DNA from: Paenarthrobacter sp. PH39-S1
Lineage (GTDB): Bacteria; Actinomycetota; Actinomycetes; Actinomycetales; Micrococcaceae
Assembly (NCBI RefSeq): GCF_030063245.1
Contig: NZ_JASISR010000021.1
Location: 22,240-86,239, forward strand
Reading direction: 5' to 3'
Length of the DNA: 64,000 bases
The notes beneath the pieces are model-generated. The model was not told where the DNA came from. It made no database searches and worked only from the letters and a program-made list of their open reading frames with translations. Position numbers and translations under genes: made by a program. Shown here piece after piece: positions 1 through 8,551 of this stretch (the stretch's first letter is position 1; each line of letters opens with the position of its first letter).

Positions 1-345
1 GCACCGACGGTTCCGGTCCTGGCCGCGGCGTTGGTTCGTGCGGGCGGCAACTTGCGGATGGCCGGCGCGCTAATTGCGATTGATCATGCGCGGGCGCCCA
101 ACCGGGACCATCGTTGAGGAGTTGCGTCAGGACGCGGCGGCTCGCGCGATGCCGGCGATTACCATGAGGACAACCTCCTCATGGACGCACTGGTGCACAG
201 CCAGGATATCGCCGTCCCGCTGGGAATTCGGCGGCCCATGCCACTTGACGCGACGCATGCGGGCTTCGAGCCTGCCCCGGCTCCGGGGACCCGGGGTCGG
301 CCCGGTACCGGCTTGAGCCGAACCAGTGCGACCAGCAAAGGATAC
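1..345 (+). pseudogene. Remnant of a maleylpyruvate isomerase/DinB-like (TIGR03083-type) protein
   Basis: Frame 1 from the window edge reads an alanine-rich stretch to an in-frame TGA at 115-117. The same frame then continues with HEDNLLMDALVHSQDIAVP and LGIRRPMPLD (about 160-255). The 'LVHSQDIAVPLGIRRP' pattern is what I know from mycothiol-dependent maleylpyruvate-isomerase-like proteins. After that the reading loses family character and ends near 345. The 5' end lies outside the window. I see no intact gene before 487. The family assignment rests on one short motif and is tentative. Confidence 0.35.
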
Positions 346-486
346 TAACAGCAGCGGAGCGCCGAGAACGTCCCCAGTCTACGGACGGGCGAGTCCGTCA
401 ATACCGTCTTAAACTCCTGCTGCGAGCGCACACCGAATTCCAGCGGGGTGCAGCCGGTCCCACCAGTCTTAAGCGATTGCGTGGGC

Positions 487-1491
487 CTAAAAGAGCGCGC
501 GGGCCAGCGTCTGCCGGGCCTTCGCCACGCGCGGATCGCCCACGCCGACGACGTCGAACAGTTCCAGCAGGCGGACCCGTGCAGTTTCACGCTCGGGACC
601 GAAATGGCCGGCAATGAAGGAAAGGATCCGGCCGAAGCCCTCCTCCACGTGGCCGCCGACAATGTCCAGATCCGCTACGGCCAGCTGAACTTCCGTATCA
701 TCCTTGTCCTCCGCCGCCTGGCGGCGCAGGACGTCGGCGCGATCGGTATCGATCACGGCGGTGCGCTGCATAAGCTGCACCTGCGCCAGACCGATCTTGG
801 CGTCGGCGTCGGCAGGTTGTTCCGCCAGGGCCTGGCGGTACGCCGTCCCGGCCGCGTCGTAGTCCCCGGCCTCGATGGCGTCGTAGGCGGCCTGGTGCAG
901 CGGCGGCAGCGCCGCGGCAGGGACCTCCCCCTCGGCGCCTGCCTCCGCGTCCTGCCCTAGGCTGCCGTTAACGCCATTGGCGGCGGCCACCTTCAGCAGC
1001 TCGTCGAGCAGGCGCCCGACCTGTTCCTGTGGCATCTCGCCCTCGAAAAGGGGTACCGGCTGGCCGTTGATCAGCGCCACCACCGTAGGGATCGCCTGGG
1101 CGCCGAAGGCCTGGGCAATCTGCGGGCTTGCTTCGGCGTCGACCCGGGCCAGCAGCAGCCGGCCGGCATAACCGGTCACCAGCCGCTCCAACATGAGGTT
1201 CAAACTGCTCGACTGCCCCGACCAGGCAGCGCCCAACGACACCACAACGGGCACCTGAGCGGAGACCTGAACGAGCTCCTGGAAGCTCTGCTCGGTGACA
1301 TCGACCGCGTAGGCGCTGGCGGGGGCACCGCCCCCGGCCTGTTGGTCCTCCGGCCCGGCGTCGGTACCCGGCGGGGCAGGAACGGGCGCCGCGGGACGCG
1401 GATTCTTCAGCGCGGACAGGTCCACCGCGCCGCGGAGGTTGATGCCCGAGGCGAAAGCGGGATTGACAGGAAGGGAACCTGGTTGACTCAT
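487..1491 (-). CDS. Tetratricopeptide/thioredoxin-fold protein (CnoX/YbbN-like co-chaperone)
   Basis: A 334-residue protein with a proline/alanine-rich N-terminus (about 1-65), a thioredoxin-like domain (about 65-175) and C-terminal TPR-type helices starting around AAYDAIEAGDYDAAGTAYRQ. At the position of the CxxC redox motif it reads WSGQS, so it has no thioredoxin cysteines. Family knowledge: CnoX/YbbN proteins are holdases that hand substrates to GroEL or protect them during oxidative stress. That role here is inferred. The ATG at 1491 is supported by a -10 box TAGAGT exactly 6 nt upstream, which suggests a leaderless transcript. It is a single-gene unit; the next gene on this strand starts 2 kb upstream. 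Confidence 0.85.
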   Translation of the reverse strand: MSQPGSLPVNPAFASGINLRGAVDLSALKNPRPAAPVPAPPGTDAGPEDQQAGGGAPASAYAVDVTEQSFQELVQVSAQVPVVVSLGAAWSGQSSSLNLMLERLVTGYAGRLLLARVDAEASPQIAQAFGAQAIPTVVALINGQPVPLFEGEMPQEQVGRLLDELLKVAAANGVNGSLGQDAEAGAEGEVPAAALPPLHQAAYDAIEAGDYDAAGTAYRQALAEQPADADAKIGLAQVQLMQRTAVIDTDRADVLRRQAAEDKDDTEVQLAVADLDIVGGHVEEGFGRILSFIAGHFGPERETARVRLLELFDVVGVGDPRVAKARQTLARALF

Positions 1492-1497
1492 GGTTTT

Positions 1498-1503
1498 ACT
1501 CTA
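1498..1503 (-). promoter_or_regulatory. -10 box TAGAGT, leaderless promoter of the CnoX-like gene
   Basis: TAGAGT on the minus strand ends 6 nt before the ATG at 1491, which puts the expected transcription start at the start codon. No Shine-Dalgarno sequence fits in the gap. Confidence 0.55.
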
Positions 1504-1613
1504 TCTGTGGCAGTACCGCGGGCGTAACCAGTGGACCTCCGGACCGCGGTCCGGACCGGGCCCCGGGCCGCGCCCGGACCGAATGGCCAGCCCGCGGACC
1601 AGCCAGCGAAGAC

Positions 1614-3500
1614 CTACTTGAAGCTGGCACCGATCAGGCCGCGGGTAGCCGACAGCAGGATCATATTACCCGTGGAACCGGCCGGCGGGACATAGAGGAC
1701 CACGGGTTCGCCGAAGTTGAGCACAAACCCCTTGGTCGTTTCCGTGCCACCGGCGAAGACCGCCGCGTCCGCTCCCACGGTCAGCTTGGCCTCGGCCTGG
1801 GACGTTGCGTCGACATTAAAGTGGACGTCGGCAATCACCAGAGCGCCGCCGTCGGCCGTCCGCAGAACGCGGCCGGTACCCGGCACCGGAGTGTGCGAGA
1901 AAGCGTACGTCGCGTCCGGACCCTTCGCGGCAATGTCGGCTTTGTAGGAATCCACGTCCGGTATATAGACGGGATCGGTGATCTTGTCCTTCCACTGGCT
2001 GTCCGACTTGGTCAACCGGTCGCTCAGTGCGGCCAGCGCCACATCCGGGGACATTTGGAGCGCGGTCTTGTCGTCCATAGCCAAGGTGCCGGCGCCCTTC
2101 TTGTCGACGCCGGGGAAGGTCTGCCCGGGCAGCAGCGGTGTCGCCTGATCCAGCCGGTAGGGGTCCCGCGGCGTGTTCTGCACCAATGTCAGCAGCTGAG
2201 GGACCGGATTGTCCCCGCCCTGGGTGACCGCCATGACGGTGCGCGGCCAGGACCGGCTGGTGCTGACCACCTTGGTCAGCAGCTTCGAACTTGCCACCGG
2301 CGTGACGGCCGGGTAGTCGGCGACCTGCGAGCGGATCCTGTAGTTCGCGCCGCGCAGTTCCAGAGCCGAACCGGATACCCGGTCCTGCAGCTTTCCGGCG
2401 TCCTTCGCCGCGTCTCCGCCGGCCACCGTATTGGCGACGGCGTCAAGAATACGGCTGAATTGCCCGTCCAGCAGCACGGGAACCTCGGCCGGAGCCGATG
2501 CGTCGGCCATTGCGGTGCCGGTGCCCGACGACGACGGCGACGGCGAACCGCTCGTCGCAGCGCTTGGGGAGGCGGAGCCGGTGTCGGACGACGGCGGCGT
2601 GGTCGCGGCGCTGGCGGCCGGAACCACCGTGCCGGTCAACAGCAGTGCCGCCACAGCGGCCGTGAGTGGAGCCCGCCCCGCGAAAAGAGATTTCCCGGAC
2701 TCACCCTTGGATTTGTCCGCCGGCCTGTCAACGGGCTTTTCGTCCGGCTGGCCAGCGGGCTTGTCCGCGGATTTTTCGGCCGGAGCGACTGCCGGCCCAT
2801 CAACAGGGCCGCCGGCCCGCGCATCAGTGGACCTGCTTACGGACCTACTGGCGGTCTTCCCCGACCGCGTCCCGGTGGCTGGCGTCCCCACCAGGCTGCG
2901 CCGGCCCCTTTTGGGCCGGAACAACAGCATCAGCACGCCAGCGACCAGGATCAACGCCCCGATCACCATCAGCGGGACCGCCCACGGCGTGTCGGTGTCG
3001 TTGGGTGCGGTCAGCGAAATATCCGTTGGAGCGGCGGCGGTGCCGTCGGAGGCGATCAGCAGCGACCAGTTGCCATCGGCCGGCGGTGTCCACTGATACC
3101 TCAGCTCGCCGCTGGCGGTTTCCTGCTGGGTCCACAGATCGGATCCGGTGGGGTTGGGAACGGTGGCCTCGCCCTCGGTGCTCGTTGTCGTGAGAGTCTT
3201 GTAATCGGAGTCGGCCCCCGTTACGCTCAGGTGCGCGGCCTTGCCAACCCAGGCGTCAACGTCGTCGGAACGGCCCGCAACCAGCACAATAGGACCGGCG
3301 GACTTCACATGGAGGGTGACGGGGATGCCGTGCAGGGTCCGGACGCCGGAATCAACAACGGTCACCGGAGCGCTTTTCGCGCCCTGGGCCACAGATGCCG
3401 TGACGGTATCCGGCGGGAGCCAGAGAGTCCGCTGCCCGATCCCGAGCCCCAGGAGCAACAGGCCCAGAATGGCCAGGGCAATTGCTGTCTTAGAACGCAC
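1614..3500 (-). CDS. Large membrane-anchored protein of unknown function
   Basis: A 628-residue protein I cannot name. Residues 5-21 are hydrophobic (signal anchor), followed by an extracytoplasmic beta-rich domain (about 30-170). A second membrane segment spans 173-194 and ends in RPKRGRR, so the next part is cytoplasmic. Then comes a charged linker rich in DKPA/PDEKP/DRPADK (about 205-270). A third hydrophobic stretch (about 275-297) ends in an AxA-like site. A Ser/Thr/Pro-rich spacer follows, then a C-terminal domain of about 290 residues. It looks like two exported proteins joined end to end. The start is GTG at 3500, with only a weak AGG element upstream. It is divergent from the permease gene at 3810. 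No enzymatic motif is visible. Confidence 0.65.
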   Translation of the reverse strand: MRSKTAIALAILGLLLLGLGIGQRTLWLPPDTVTASVAQGAKSAPVTVVDSGVRTLHGIPVTLHVKSAGPIVLVAGRSDDVDAWVGKAAHLSVTGADSDYKTLTTTSTEGEATVPNPTGSDLWTQQETASGELRYQWTPPADGNWSLLIASDGTAAAPTDISLTAPNDTDTPWAVPLMVIGALILVAGVLMLLFRPKRGRRSLVGTPATGTRSGKTASRSVSRSTDARAGGPVDGPAVAPAEKSADKPAGQPDEKPVDRPADKSKGESGKSLFAGRAPLTAAVAALLLTGTVVPAASAATTPPSSDTGSASPSAATSGSPSPSSSGTGTAMADASAPAEVPVLLDGQFSRILDAVANTVAGGDAAKDAGKLQDRVSGSALELRGANYRIRSQVADYPAVTPVASSKLLTKVVSTSRSWPRTVMAVTQGGDNPVPQLLTLVQNTPRDPYRLDQATPLLPGQTFPGVDKKGAGTLAMDDKTALQMSPDVALAALSDRLTKSDSQWKDKITDPVYIPDVDSYKADIAAKGPDATYAFSHTPVPGTGRVLRTADGGALVIADVHFNVDATSQAEAKLTVGADAAVFAGGTETTKGFVLNFGEPVVLYVPPAGSTGNMILLSATRGLIGASFK

Positions 3501-3809
3501 TAATATGCCTAACGTCGGCTGAAAAAGACGATTTTTCTTCCCATAAGCCTAACCGTTTTGCTATATCATGGGGATTTCCGAAGCGTTTTAGGGCTGTTTC
3601 GACCCCGTCATACGCCGCTCCGGCGGAACCAGCCGCGGCCGGGCGGACCCGCGCTGACGCGGATGTACAGCAGATGCCGCGGGAGTGTGCGGCCCCAATG
3701 AGGCATTGCTCACCCTTGTCCGGCTGATAATGTTTGGCACGAAGAGCCACCGGTCCCGATGCCTGCCTCCGGTGACCCGTAACGTCAAATGTGAAAGCAG
3801 CGAACCCTC
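3501..3809. promoter_or_regulatory. Divergent intergenic region between the membrane-protein gene and the AI-2E-type permease
   Basis: These 309 bases hold the promoters of both flanking genes. The part next to 3500 is relatively AT-rich, with several TATA-like stretches around 3555-3570, but no -35/-10 pair is convincing. No protein-like reading was found here on either strand. Confidence 0.3.
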
Positions 3810-5081
3810 TTGAGCTCAGCAGATGATCCCATCCAACCGCAACAGGACCCCGTCCCGGTGGAGGTCGCGTCGGTCCTGACCTCCGCGCGCCCCGGATTCT
3901 TCAAGCGGTCGATTGTTCAGCTCCACCGTCCCATTCCCGGTGCCCAGCCGCGCCGCCGGTTCGAAATGCCGCCCGAGGCCGCACCGGATTCCGCCGGTCC
4001 GGCGGAATCCGAGAACACCAGATTCGGCGCCCCGGGCCCACGGATGTCCGTGCAGCACCCGATCTACATGGGCTTCATGGCCGCCGTCGGAATCGGCCTG
4101 GCGCTGTTCCTTTACTACATGCTCACCAACACCGCGCAGCTTCTGCTGTGGATCCTGGCCGCGCTGTTCATCGCATTGGGGCTTGATCCGGTGGTCCGCT
4201 GGCTCGAGGCCCGCAAGGTGCCCCGACCCCTCGGCATCCTGATCTCGGTGGCGGTCCTGGTCGCCATAGTTGCCGGGTTCTTCGCCACCCTGATTCCCAC
4301 CATCGGGGAACAGACGACCCAGCTCATCGACAGGGCACCCATCTGGATCACGGACTTCCTGAATTCGGACTTCTTCAAGAACGTGGACAGTCAATACCAC
4401 GTGCGCGACAGGATCACTGAGTCAGTCGCCAAGTTCTTCCAGGATTCCCAGGCCGTGGGCGGCATCTTCGGTGGCGTCGTGGGAGTCGGCAGCACCATCG
4501 CCAACGGCCTGTTCGGCGCGCTGGTGGTCCTGGTTCTGAGCCTGTATTTCCTGGCATCGCTGCCGGCGATGAAGCGCTGGGGCTACCGGCTGGCGCCGCG
4601 CTCGCGGCGTGCCAGAGTGCAAAGGCTGAGTGAAGAAATCACCCGCTCGGTCGGCAATTACGTGATTGGGCAGGTCTGCGTCGCAGTCATTAACGCGACC
4701 TTCGCCTTCATTCTGATGACCGTTCTTGGCGTCCCGTTCAGCGTTCTGCTGGCATTCGTCGTCGCGCTTCTGGCCTTCATTCCACTGGTCGGCGGTATGA
4801 TTGCCGCCATCGTGGTGATCCTGGTTTCGCTCACCGCGGGCTGGCAGACGGCGGTATTCTTCGCCATCTTCTACTTCGCCTATCTGCAGTTCGAGGCGTA
4901 CTTCATCTCGCCGCGGATCATGCAGAAGGCGGTGGCCGTGCCGGGCGCCGTCGCGGTGATATCGGTGATCGCCGGCGGCAGCCTGCTGGGGGTGCTCGGC
5001 GCGCTGATTGCCATTCCCACCGCCGCCGCCGTGATGCTGCTGATCAAGGAAGTGTACATAGCGCGCCAGGATAAGCATTAG
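3810..5081 (+). CDS. AI-2E (PerM) family transporter
   Basis: A 423-residue integral membrane protein. A hydrophilic N-terminus of about 85 residues is followed by the AI-2E layout: an N-terminal hairpin of hydrophobic segments (LLLWILAALFIALGLDPVV, then LGILISVAVLVAIVAGFFATL), a soluble middle part, and a C-terminal bundle ending with the conserved GVLGALIAIPTAAAV loop. Family members export autoinducer-2-like or other small molecules, or act in Na+/H+ exchange; the substrate cannot be told here. The start is TTG at 3810. GTG at 3791 is in another frame. Confidence 0.88.
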   Translation: MSSADDPIQPQQDPVPVEVASVLTSARPGFFKRSIVQLHRPIPGAQPRRRFEMPPEAAPDSAGPAESENTRFGAPGPRMSVQHPIYMGFMAAVGIGLALFLYYMLTNTAQLLLWILAALFIALGLDPVVRWLEARKVPRPLGILISVAVLVAIVAGFFATLIPTIGEQTTQLIDRAPIWITDFLNSDFFKNVDSQYHVRDRITESVAKFFQDSQAVGGIFGGVVGVGSTIANGLFGALVVLVLSLYFLASLPAMKRWGYRLAPRSRRARVQRLSEEITRSVGNYVIGQVCVAVINATFAFILMTVLGVPFSVLLAFVVALLAFIPLVGGMIAAIVVILVSLTAGWQTAVFFAIFYFAYLQFEAYFISPRIMQKAVAVPGAVAVISVIAGGSLLGVLGALIAIPTAAAVMLLIKEVYIARQDKH

Positions 5082-5162
5082 GCGCCGCAGGCACGACGGC
5101 GGACGGCCAGGCCAGCGGGCGGCTGACGTCGGGTGTCCGGGCACCCAGGGACTGCAGGCCCG

Positions 5163-5957
5163 CTATTGAGCCGCCGATGACAGCGGCCCATCCCATTCGC
5201 CGGGCAGCACCGTGCCGGGAGAGCCGAGCACCGCGGACGCAATCTCGTTCAATGCCCTCGCCGTGAATTTCTCGCCGACCCACAAGTGCTTGCCACCGTC
5301 GATGCCGATGACCGCGGCCTGCGGAATCCGGGCAAACCGCGCGGCGGCCTCCACCGGGCGAAGATAGTCATCGAATTCGGGGACCAGCGCGGTCAGTGGC
5401 TTTCGCCCGGCGGCCCAGGCATCCAGGTCCTCATCGGTGGCCCGATGCAGCGGGGGCGACAACAGCACCGCTCCTTCGACGGCGCTGGCCACGGGTTCAC
5501 GCGAGCCGTATTTGAGCACCAGCTCGGTGCCGAAAGACCAGCCGACCAGCCACCGGTTCGGCAGCCGCCGTCGGAGCGCAAAATCCACCGCGGCTGCCAC
5601 GTCGGCCCGCTCCGAGATACCCCCATCGAACGATCCGTCGCTCTGACCGCGCGGAGAGGATGTGCCTCTGGTGTTGAATCGCAGCACGGCGATCCCGGCC
5701 AGTGCCGGCAGCCGGTACGACGCCTTCCGAAATACATGGGAATCCATGAACCCGCCGTGCGTGGGCAGCGGGTGGAGGGTAATCACGGTCCCCCTGATCT
5801 CTCCCGACTCAGGGACCGCCAGCTCTCCCACCAGGCGCAGCCCGTCGTCCGTCGTCAGCTCGATGTTCTCGCGCCGGGCCGGGAGCACGGAAGCGGCACG
5901 GATTAGCTCCGGCACTCCCGATATGGAATATACAAACGATGCAGGGTCGAAAGTCAT
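5163..5957 (-). CDS. Alpha/beta hydrolase (dienelactone-hydrolase/KANL3-Tex30-like)
   Basis: A 264-residue alpha/beta-hydrolase. The nucleophile elbow is VGWSFGTEL (Gly-Trp-Ser-Phe-Gly), with an oxyanion region TLHPLPTHGGFMDS and a C-terminal GGKHLWVGE that supplies the likely catalytic His. Substrate unknown. I chose the ATG at 5957 (MTFDPASF) over an upstream in-frame GTG at 6056, because a -10 box TAAACT sits 7 nt before it (leaderless) and the extra 33 residues look non-coding. It stands alone, convergent with the AI-2E gene 81 bp away. Confidence 0.85.
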   Translation of the reverse strand: MTFDPASFVYSISGVPELIRAASVLPARRENIELTTDDGLRLVGELAVPESGEIRGTVITLHPLPTHGGFMDSHVFRKASYRLPALAGIAVLRFNTRGTSSPRGQSDGSFDGGISERADVAAAVDFALRRRLPNRWLVGWSFGTELVLKYGSREPVASAVEGAVLLSPPLHRATDEDLDAWAAGRKPLTALVPEFDDYLRPVEAAARFARIPQAAVIGIDGGKHLWVGEKFTARALNEIASAVLGSPGTVLPGEWDGPLSSAAQ

Positions 5958-5964
5958 GCGTCTC

Positions 5965-5970
5965 AGTTTA
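5965..5970 (-). promoter_or_regulatory. -10 box TAAACT, leaderless promoter of the alpha/beta hydrolase
   Basis: The minus-strand TAAACT ends 7 nt before the ATG at 5957. This is the main reason for choosing that start. Confidence 0.5.
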
Positions 5971-6170
5971 GCGGCGCCAACAGGCACATTACGCCCATCA
6001 GCGGCGGGTTGGCGGCGTGGTCGGCACGAAGTGGCAAGGACGCTTAAACCGTTCAATCGAAATCAATTGAACGCCGCCTGCGCCTTGCAATCACTCGCCC
6101 CCGATCTTGATACCTGGCCCGATTCCATACAAATCGGAGGATTTCCCCCTGCACAGGGACCGGTGATTAC

Positions 6171-6182
6171 GGGGGGGGGGGG
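6171..6182 (+). repeat. Homopolymer tract of 12 G
   Basis: Twelve consecutive G lie 42 bases upstream of the predicted -10 box (6225-6230) and 54 bases upstream of the DUF222 start codon. Tracts of this length slip readily during replication, so its length may vary between cells or isolates. Confidence 0.95.
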
Positions 6183-6224
6183 TCACAGCTTGGGTCCCGA
6201 CCCGGTTTTGTCAGTGCCGCTGGA

Positions 6225-6230
6225 TAAAAT
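6225..6230 (+). promoter_or_regulatory. -10 box TAAAAT, leaderless promoter of the DUF222-HNH gene
   Basis: TAAAAT matches TATAAT at five of six positions and ends 6 nt before the ATG at 6237. A -35 hexamer at normal spacing (about 6202-6207) is weak. Confidence 0.5.
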
Positions 6231-6236
6231 TGAGGC

Positions 6237-7997
6237 ATGAGTACACAAGGAATGGCAGGCGTGATGGACACCGTGGAACTGGCGGCGGCCGTTGACGTGG
6301 TCAGGTCCTTCGTTGCCGGTTATGCCGGCAGCGCCCTGGTAATGACGAAGAACTCGGTGCTGGCAAGCGCCGACCTGCTGGAGAGAATGTTCCGCTACGT
6401 GCAGCAGGGCCAAATCATTGCCGCGCACGCCATAGACACCCAGAATCTCCACGCCACCGGGGATACTGACACCGCCTTTACCTGGGACAGCCCGGTAACC
6501 GCCTGCGACGCCGATGCCCATAATGATGCCGACACTACAGAAGTGCCGGCCCCGTTCGGCGGTGAGCCGGCCTCGTTCGGCTGGGACACGGCTCCGGCGG
6601 GGGAGCCAGCTGCACCCGACACGACTGCGCCGGACACGACTGCGCCGGACACCACTGCGCCGGACACCACTGCGCCGGACACCACTGCGCCGGACACCAC
6701 TGTGGCGGGAGCAGTGTCCGGCGGAAGCCCTGGGTCCCACGGGACCGGCCAGGTCGTTGCTGCAGCTGCTGCTCCCGCGGGTTCCCTCGTCGGCGCCGTG
6801 CCCGCTCACGGGGAAACGGAGGCGATGCCGTCTCCAGGGACGGGCCCGGCGATTCGGGCGGGACGGAAGAAGTCGCCGTACCGCAGTGTGCAGGAATTCC
6901 TGGTCTGCCGGCTAAGGATCTCCTACTCGGAAGCGAACCGCCGGGTGTTCCTGGGCCGGGATCTTCTGCCTGCACTGTCCCTTACTGGGGAAATGATTGC
7001 GCCGAAGTTTCCGGCCCTGGCAGCTGCGGCGGCCAGCGGGGACGCATCCATTGAGTCCCTGATCAGGGTCTCCCGTGCCCTGCACAAGATGAAGCTCAAA
7101 ACCGACCCGCACTCCCTTACCATCATCGAGGGCGCACTCGCCGAGCAAACGAGGCTCACGGACCCGGATTGCCTGGATCCGCAGATCCGTCAATGGGTAC
7201 TGGGGGTCGACCAGAACGGGACCTCACCGACAGAAACCGAGCTGCAGGCCAGGCAGGGCGTGCACTACAAAGGCCTGTACCGCGGACTCCACCACCTGGA
7301 AATCCATGCGGACCAGACACAGTATGAGACGCTACTGACGGTGATGAATACCGGCACGAACCCGCGGTCCTTGACAGTCGTGGAAAGCGCGATGGATACC
7401 CGCACGCGGCAGCAACGCCTGCTCGATGCGCTGGTGACCGGGTGTGGTATCGCGCTACAGACCGGTGACCTGCCTGAAGCGGGCGGTCACCGGCCCAACA
7501 TCATGGTAACCATCGATTACCATGAACTCTTCAACCGGCTGGAGACCGGGCGCTCGACGGGCCGGTTCGCCTTCACGGGGCCCGTTGACGCCGGCAACAT
7601 CCGCCGGCTTGCCTGCGATGCCAATCTGATCCCGATCGTGCTCGGCGGGAGTGGCCAGATTCTCAACTACGGGCGCCGGCGACGATTCCATACCCGGGCC
7701 CAGCGTCTGGCGATCATTGCAAGGGACAAAGGCTGTATTCGGCCCGGCTGCACGATGCCCGCAGCATGGACCGAAGTCCATCACATCGATTTCTGGGAAA
7801 ACGGCGGGGAAACCGATGTCAACACAGGAGCTTTAACGTGTTCCTTCGATCACCATGTCGTCCATGCTGGTCAGGCGAAGATCATCCTCATCGATGACAT
7901 ACCTCATTGGGTGGCATCTCCGGAGGTCGACCCTGCCCAAAAACCGCGCCGCAACAGATTCTTCAATCCACCCGCCCTCTCCGGTCCCGTGCCGTGA
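6237..7997 (+). CDS. DUF222 domain protein with C-terminal HNH endonuclease
   Basis: A 586-residue protein of the DUF222-HNH family, which is multicopy in Micrococcaceae, Gordonia and mycobacteria and is often associated with mobile introns or repeats. Residues about 205-440 form the DUF222 helical domain. The HNH nuclease lies at about 495-545 with CIRPGCTMPA, TEVHHIDFW, an Asn in DVNTGALTC and FDHHVVHAG, so all metal/catalytic positions (H, N, H) are present. Between an N-terminal helical part and DUF222, residues 128-157 are six copies of DTTAP, encoded by an exact 15-bp tandem array. The start is ATG at 6237 behind a TAAAAT -10 box. The biological role of the family is unknown; DNA cleavage is inferred from the HNH motif. 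Confidence 0.9.
   Translation: MSTQGMAGVMDTVELAAAVDVVRSFVAGYAGSALVMTKNSVLASADLLERMFRYVQQGQIIAAHAIDTQNLHATGDTDTAFTWDSPVTACDADAHNDADTTEVPAPFGGEPASFGWDTAPAGEPAAPDTTAPDTTAPDTTAPDTTAPDTTAPDTTVAGAVSGGSPGSHGTGQVVAAAAAPAGSLVGAVPAHGETEAMPSPGTGPAIRAGRKKSPYRSVQEFLVCRLRISYSEANRRVFLGRDLLPALSLTGEMIAPKFPALAAAAASGDASIESLIRVSRALHKMKLKTDPHSLTIIEGALAEQTRLTDPDCLDPQIRQWVLGVDQNGTSPTETELQARQGVHYKGLYRGLHHLEIHADQTQYETLLTVMNTGTNPRSLTVVESAMDTRTRQQRLLDALVTGCGIALQTGDLPEAGGHRPNIMVTIDYHELFNRLETGRSTGRFAFTGPVDAGNIRRLACDANLIPIVLGGSGQILNYGRRRRFHTRAQRLAIIARDKGCIRPGCTMPAAWTEVHHIDFWENGGETDVNTGALTCSFDHHVVHAGQAKIILIDDIPHWVASPEVDPAQKPRRNRFFNPPALSGPVP
6618..6707 (+). repeat. 15-bp tandem array (6 units) inside the DUF222 gene
   Basis: Six units of GACACCACTGCGCCG. 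The first two differ by one base and the last is partly diverged (TGTGGCG). Each unit codes for Asp-Thr-Thr-Ala-Pro in a linker. Confidence 0.95.
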
Positions 7998-8129
7998 CCG
8001 TTAACCAGTCCAATGGCGCGGTCATGCGCGAACGCGCCCCGTCGTGCCACGGCCAGCAACCGCGCAAGGTTCCGCCACGACCCGGCGCTGCGCGGATTCG
8101 GCCACAACCGGGATCGCCGGGAGATTCAT

Positions 8130-8459
8130 TCAACGGTATTTGTAGCTTCGTGACTGCCAGCAGTTGGTGTGCCAATGCCGGCGGTCCGTCAGGGCGGATG
8201 CCGCGCCGAAGAGGGAGTCTTCCTGCCACACGACCAGGTGTGCCACGCCGGGCTGGACGGGCCTGTGGCAGCCCGGGCAGGTGTAGATTTTGGCGGCGTT
8301 CCGCGCCGTGACGGGCCGCACCATCCACTCGCCGTCGGGCGCGGACTCGCGGTGCGGGAAGCCCGAGCGGGCCCGCTCCAGATCGAGGTCTTCGGGAGCG
8401 GCGTTCTGCTGGGCCGCCCTGCCGCCAGCGGCGCGGCGGGGGCGGTTGGAACGGGGCAT
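8130..8459 (-). CDS. Small conserved actinobacterial protein with a CxxC...HxxC zinc-site pattern
   Basis: A 109-residue protein with a basic N-terminus ([11 protein letters not shown]) followed by a compact domain. This contains [10 protein letters not shown] and, 32 residues later, HWHTNCW, which gives a plausible CxxC...HxxxC zinc site. Similar small proteins are common in actinobacteria and are sometimes labelled 'ATP/GTP-binding' without support; I see no nucleotide-binding motif. It is divergent from nucS, whose start codon is 92 bp away. Function unknown. Confidence 0.75.
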   Translation of the reverse strand: MPRSNRPRRAAGGRAAQQNAAPEDLDLERARSGFPHRESAPDGEWMVRPVTARNAAKIYTCPGCHRPVQPGVAHLVVWQEDSLFGAASALTDRRHWHTNCWQSRSYKYR

Positions 8460-8538
8460 GGATCCATTCTGCCTTAGTTCAGCCAGAAGCCGGACGGACT
8501 TGGGACCGGTCGGAAGGATGCGGACCCGGGCGGGACGG

Positions 8539-8544
8539 TAGAGT
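8539..8544 (+). promoter_or_regulatory. -10 box TAGAGT, leaderless promoter of nucS
   Basis: TAGAGT ends 7 nt before the GTG at 8552. A second GTG at 8548 is out of frame. Confidence 0.5.
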
Positions 8545-8551
8545 ACTGTGC

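Noticed and set aside
74..316. 80-codon plus-strand open frame near the left edge
   Set aside because: It is in another frame than the recognisable HEDNLLMDALVHSQD sequence and has no family character.
1821..3503. Plus-strand open frame opposite the large membrane protein (560 codons)
   Set aside because: Arg/Gly/His-rich composition without any recognisable fold; typical antisense shadow.
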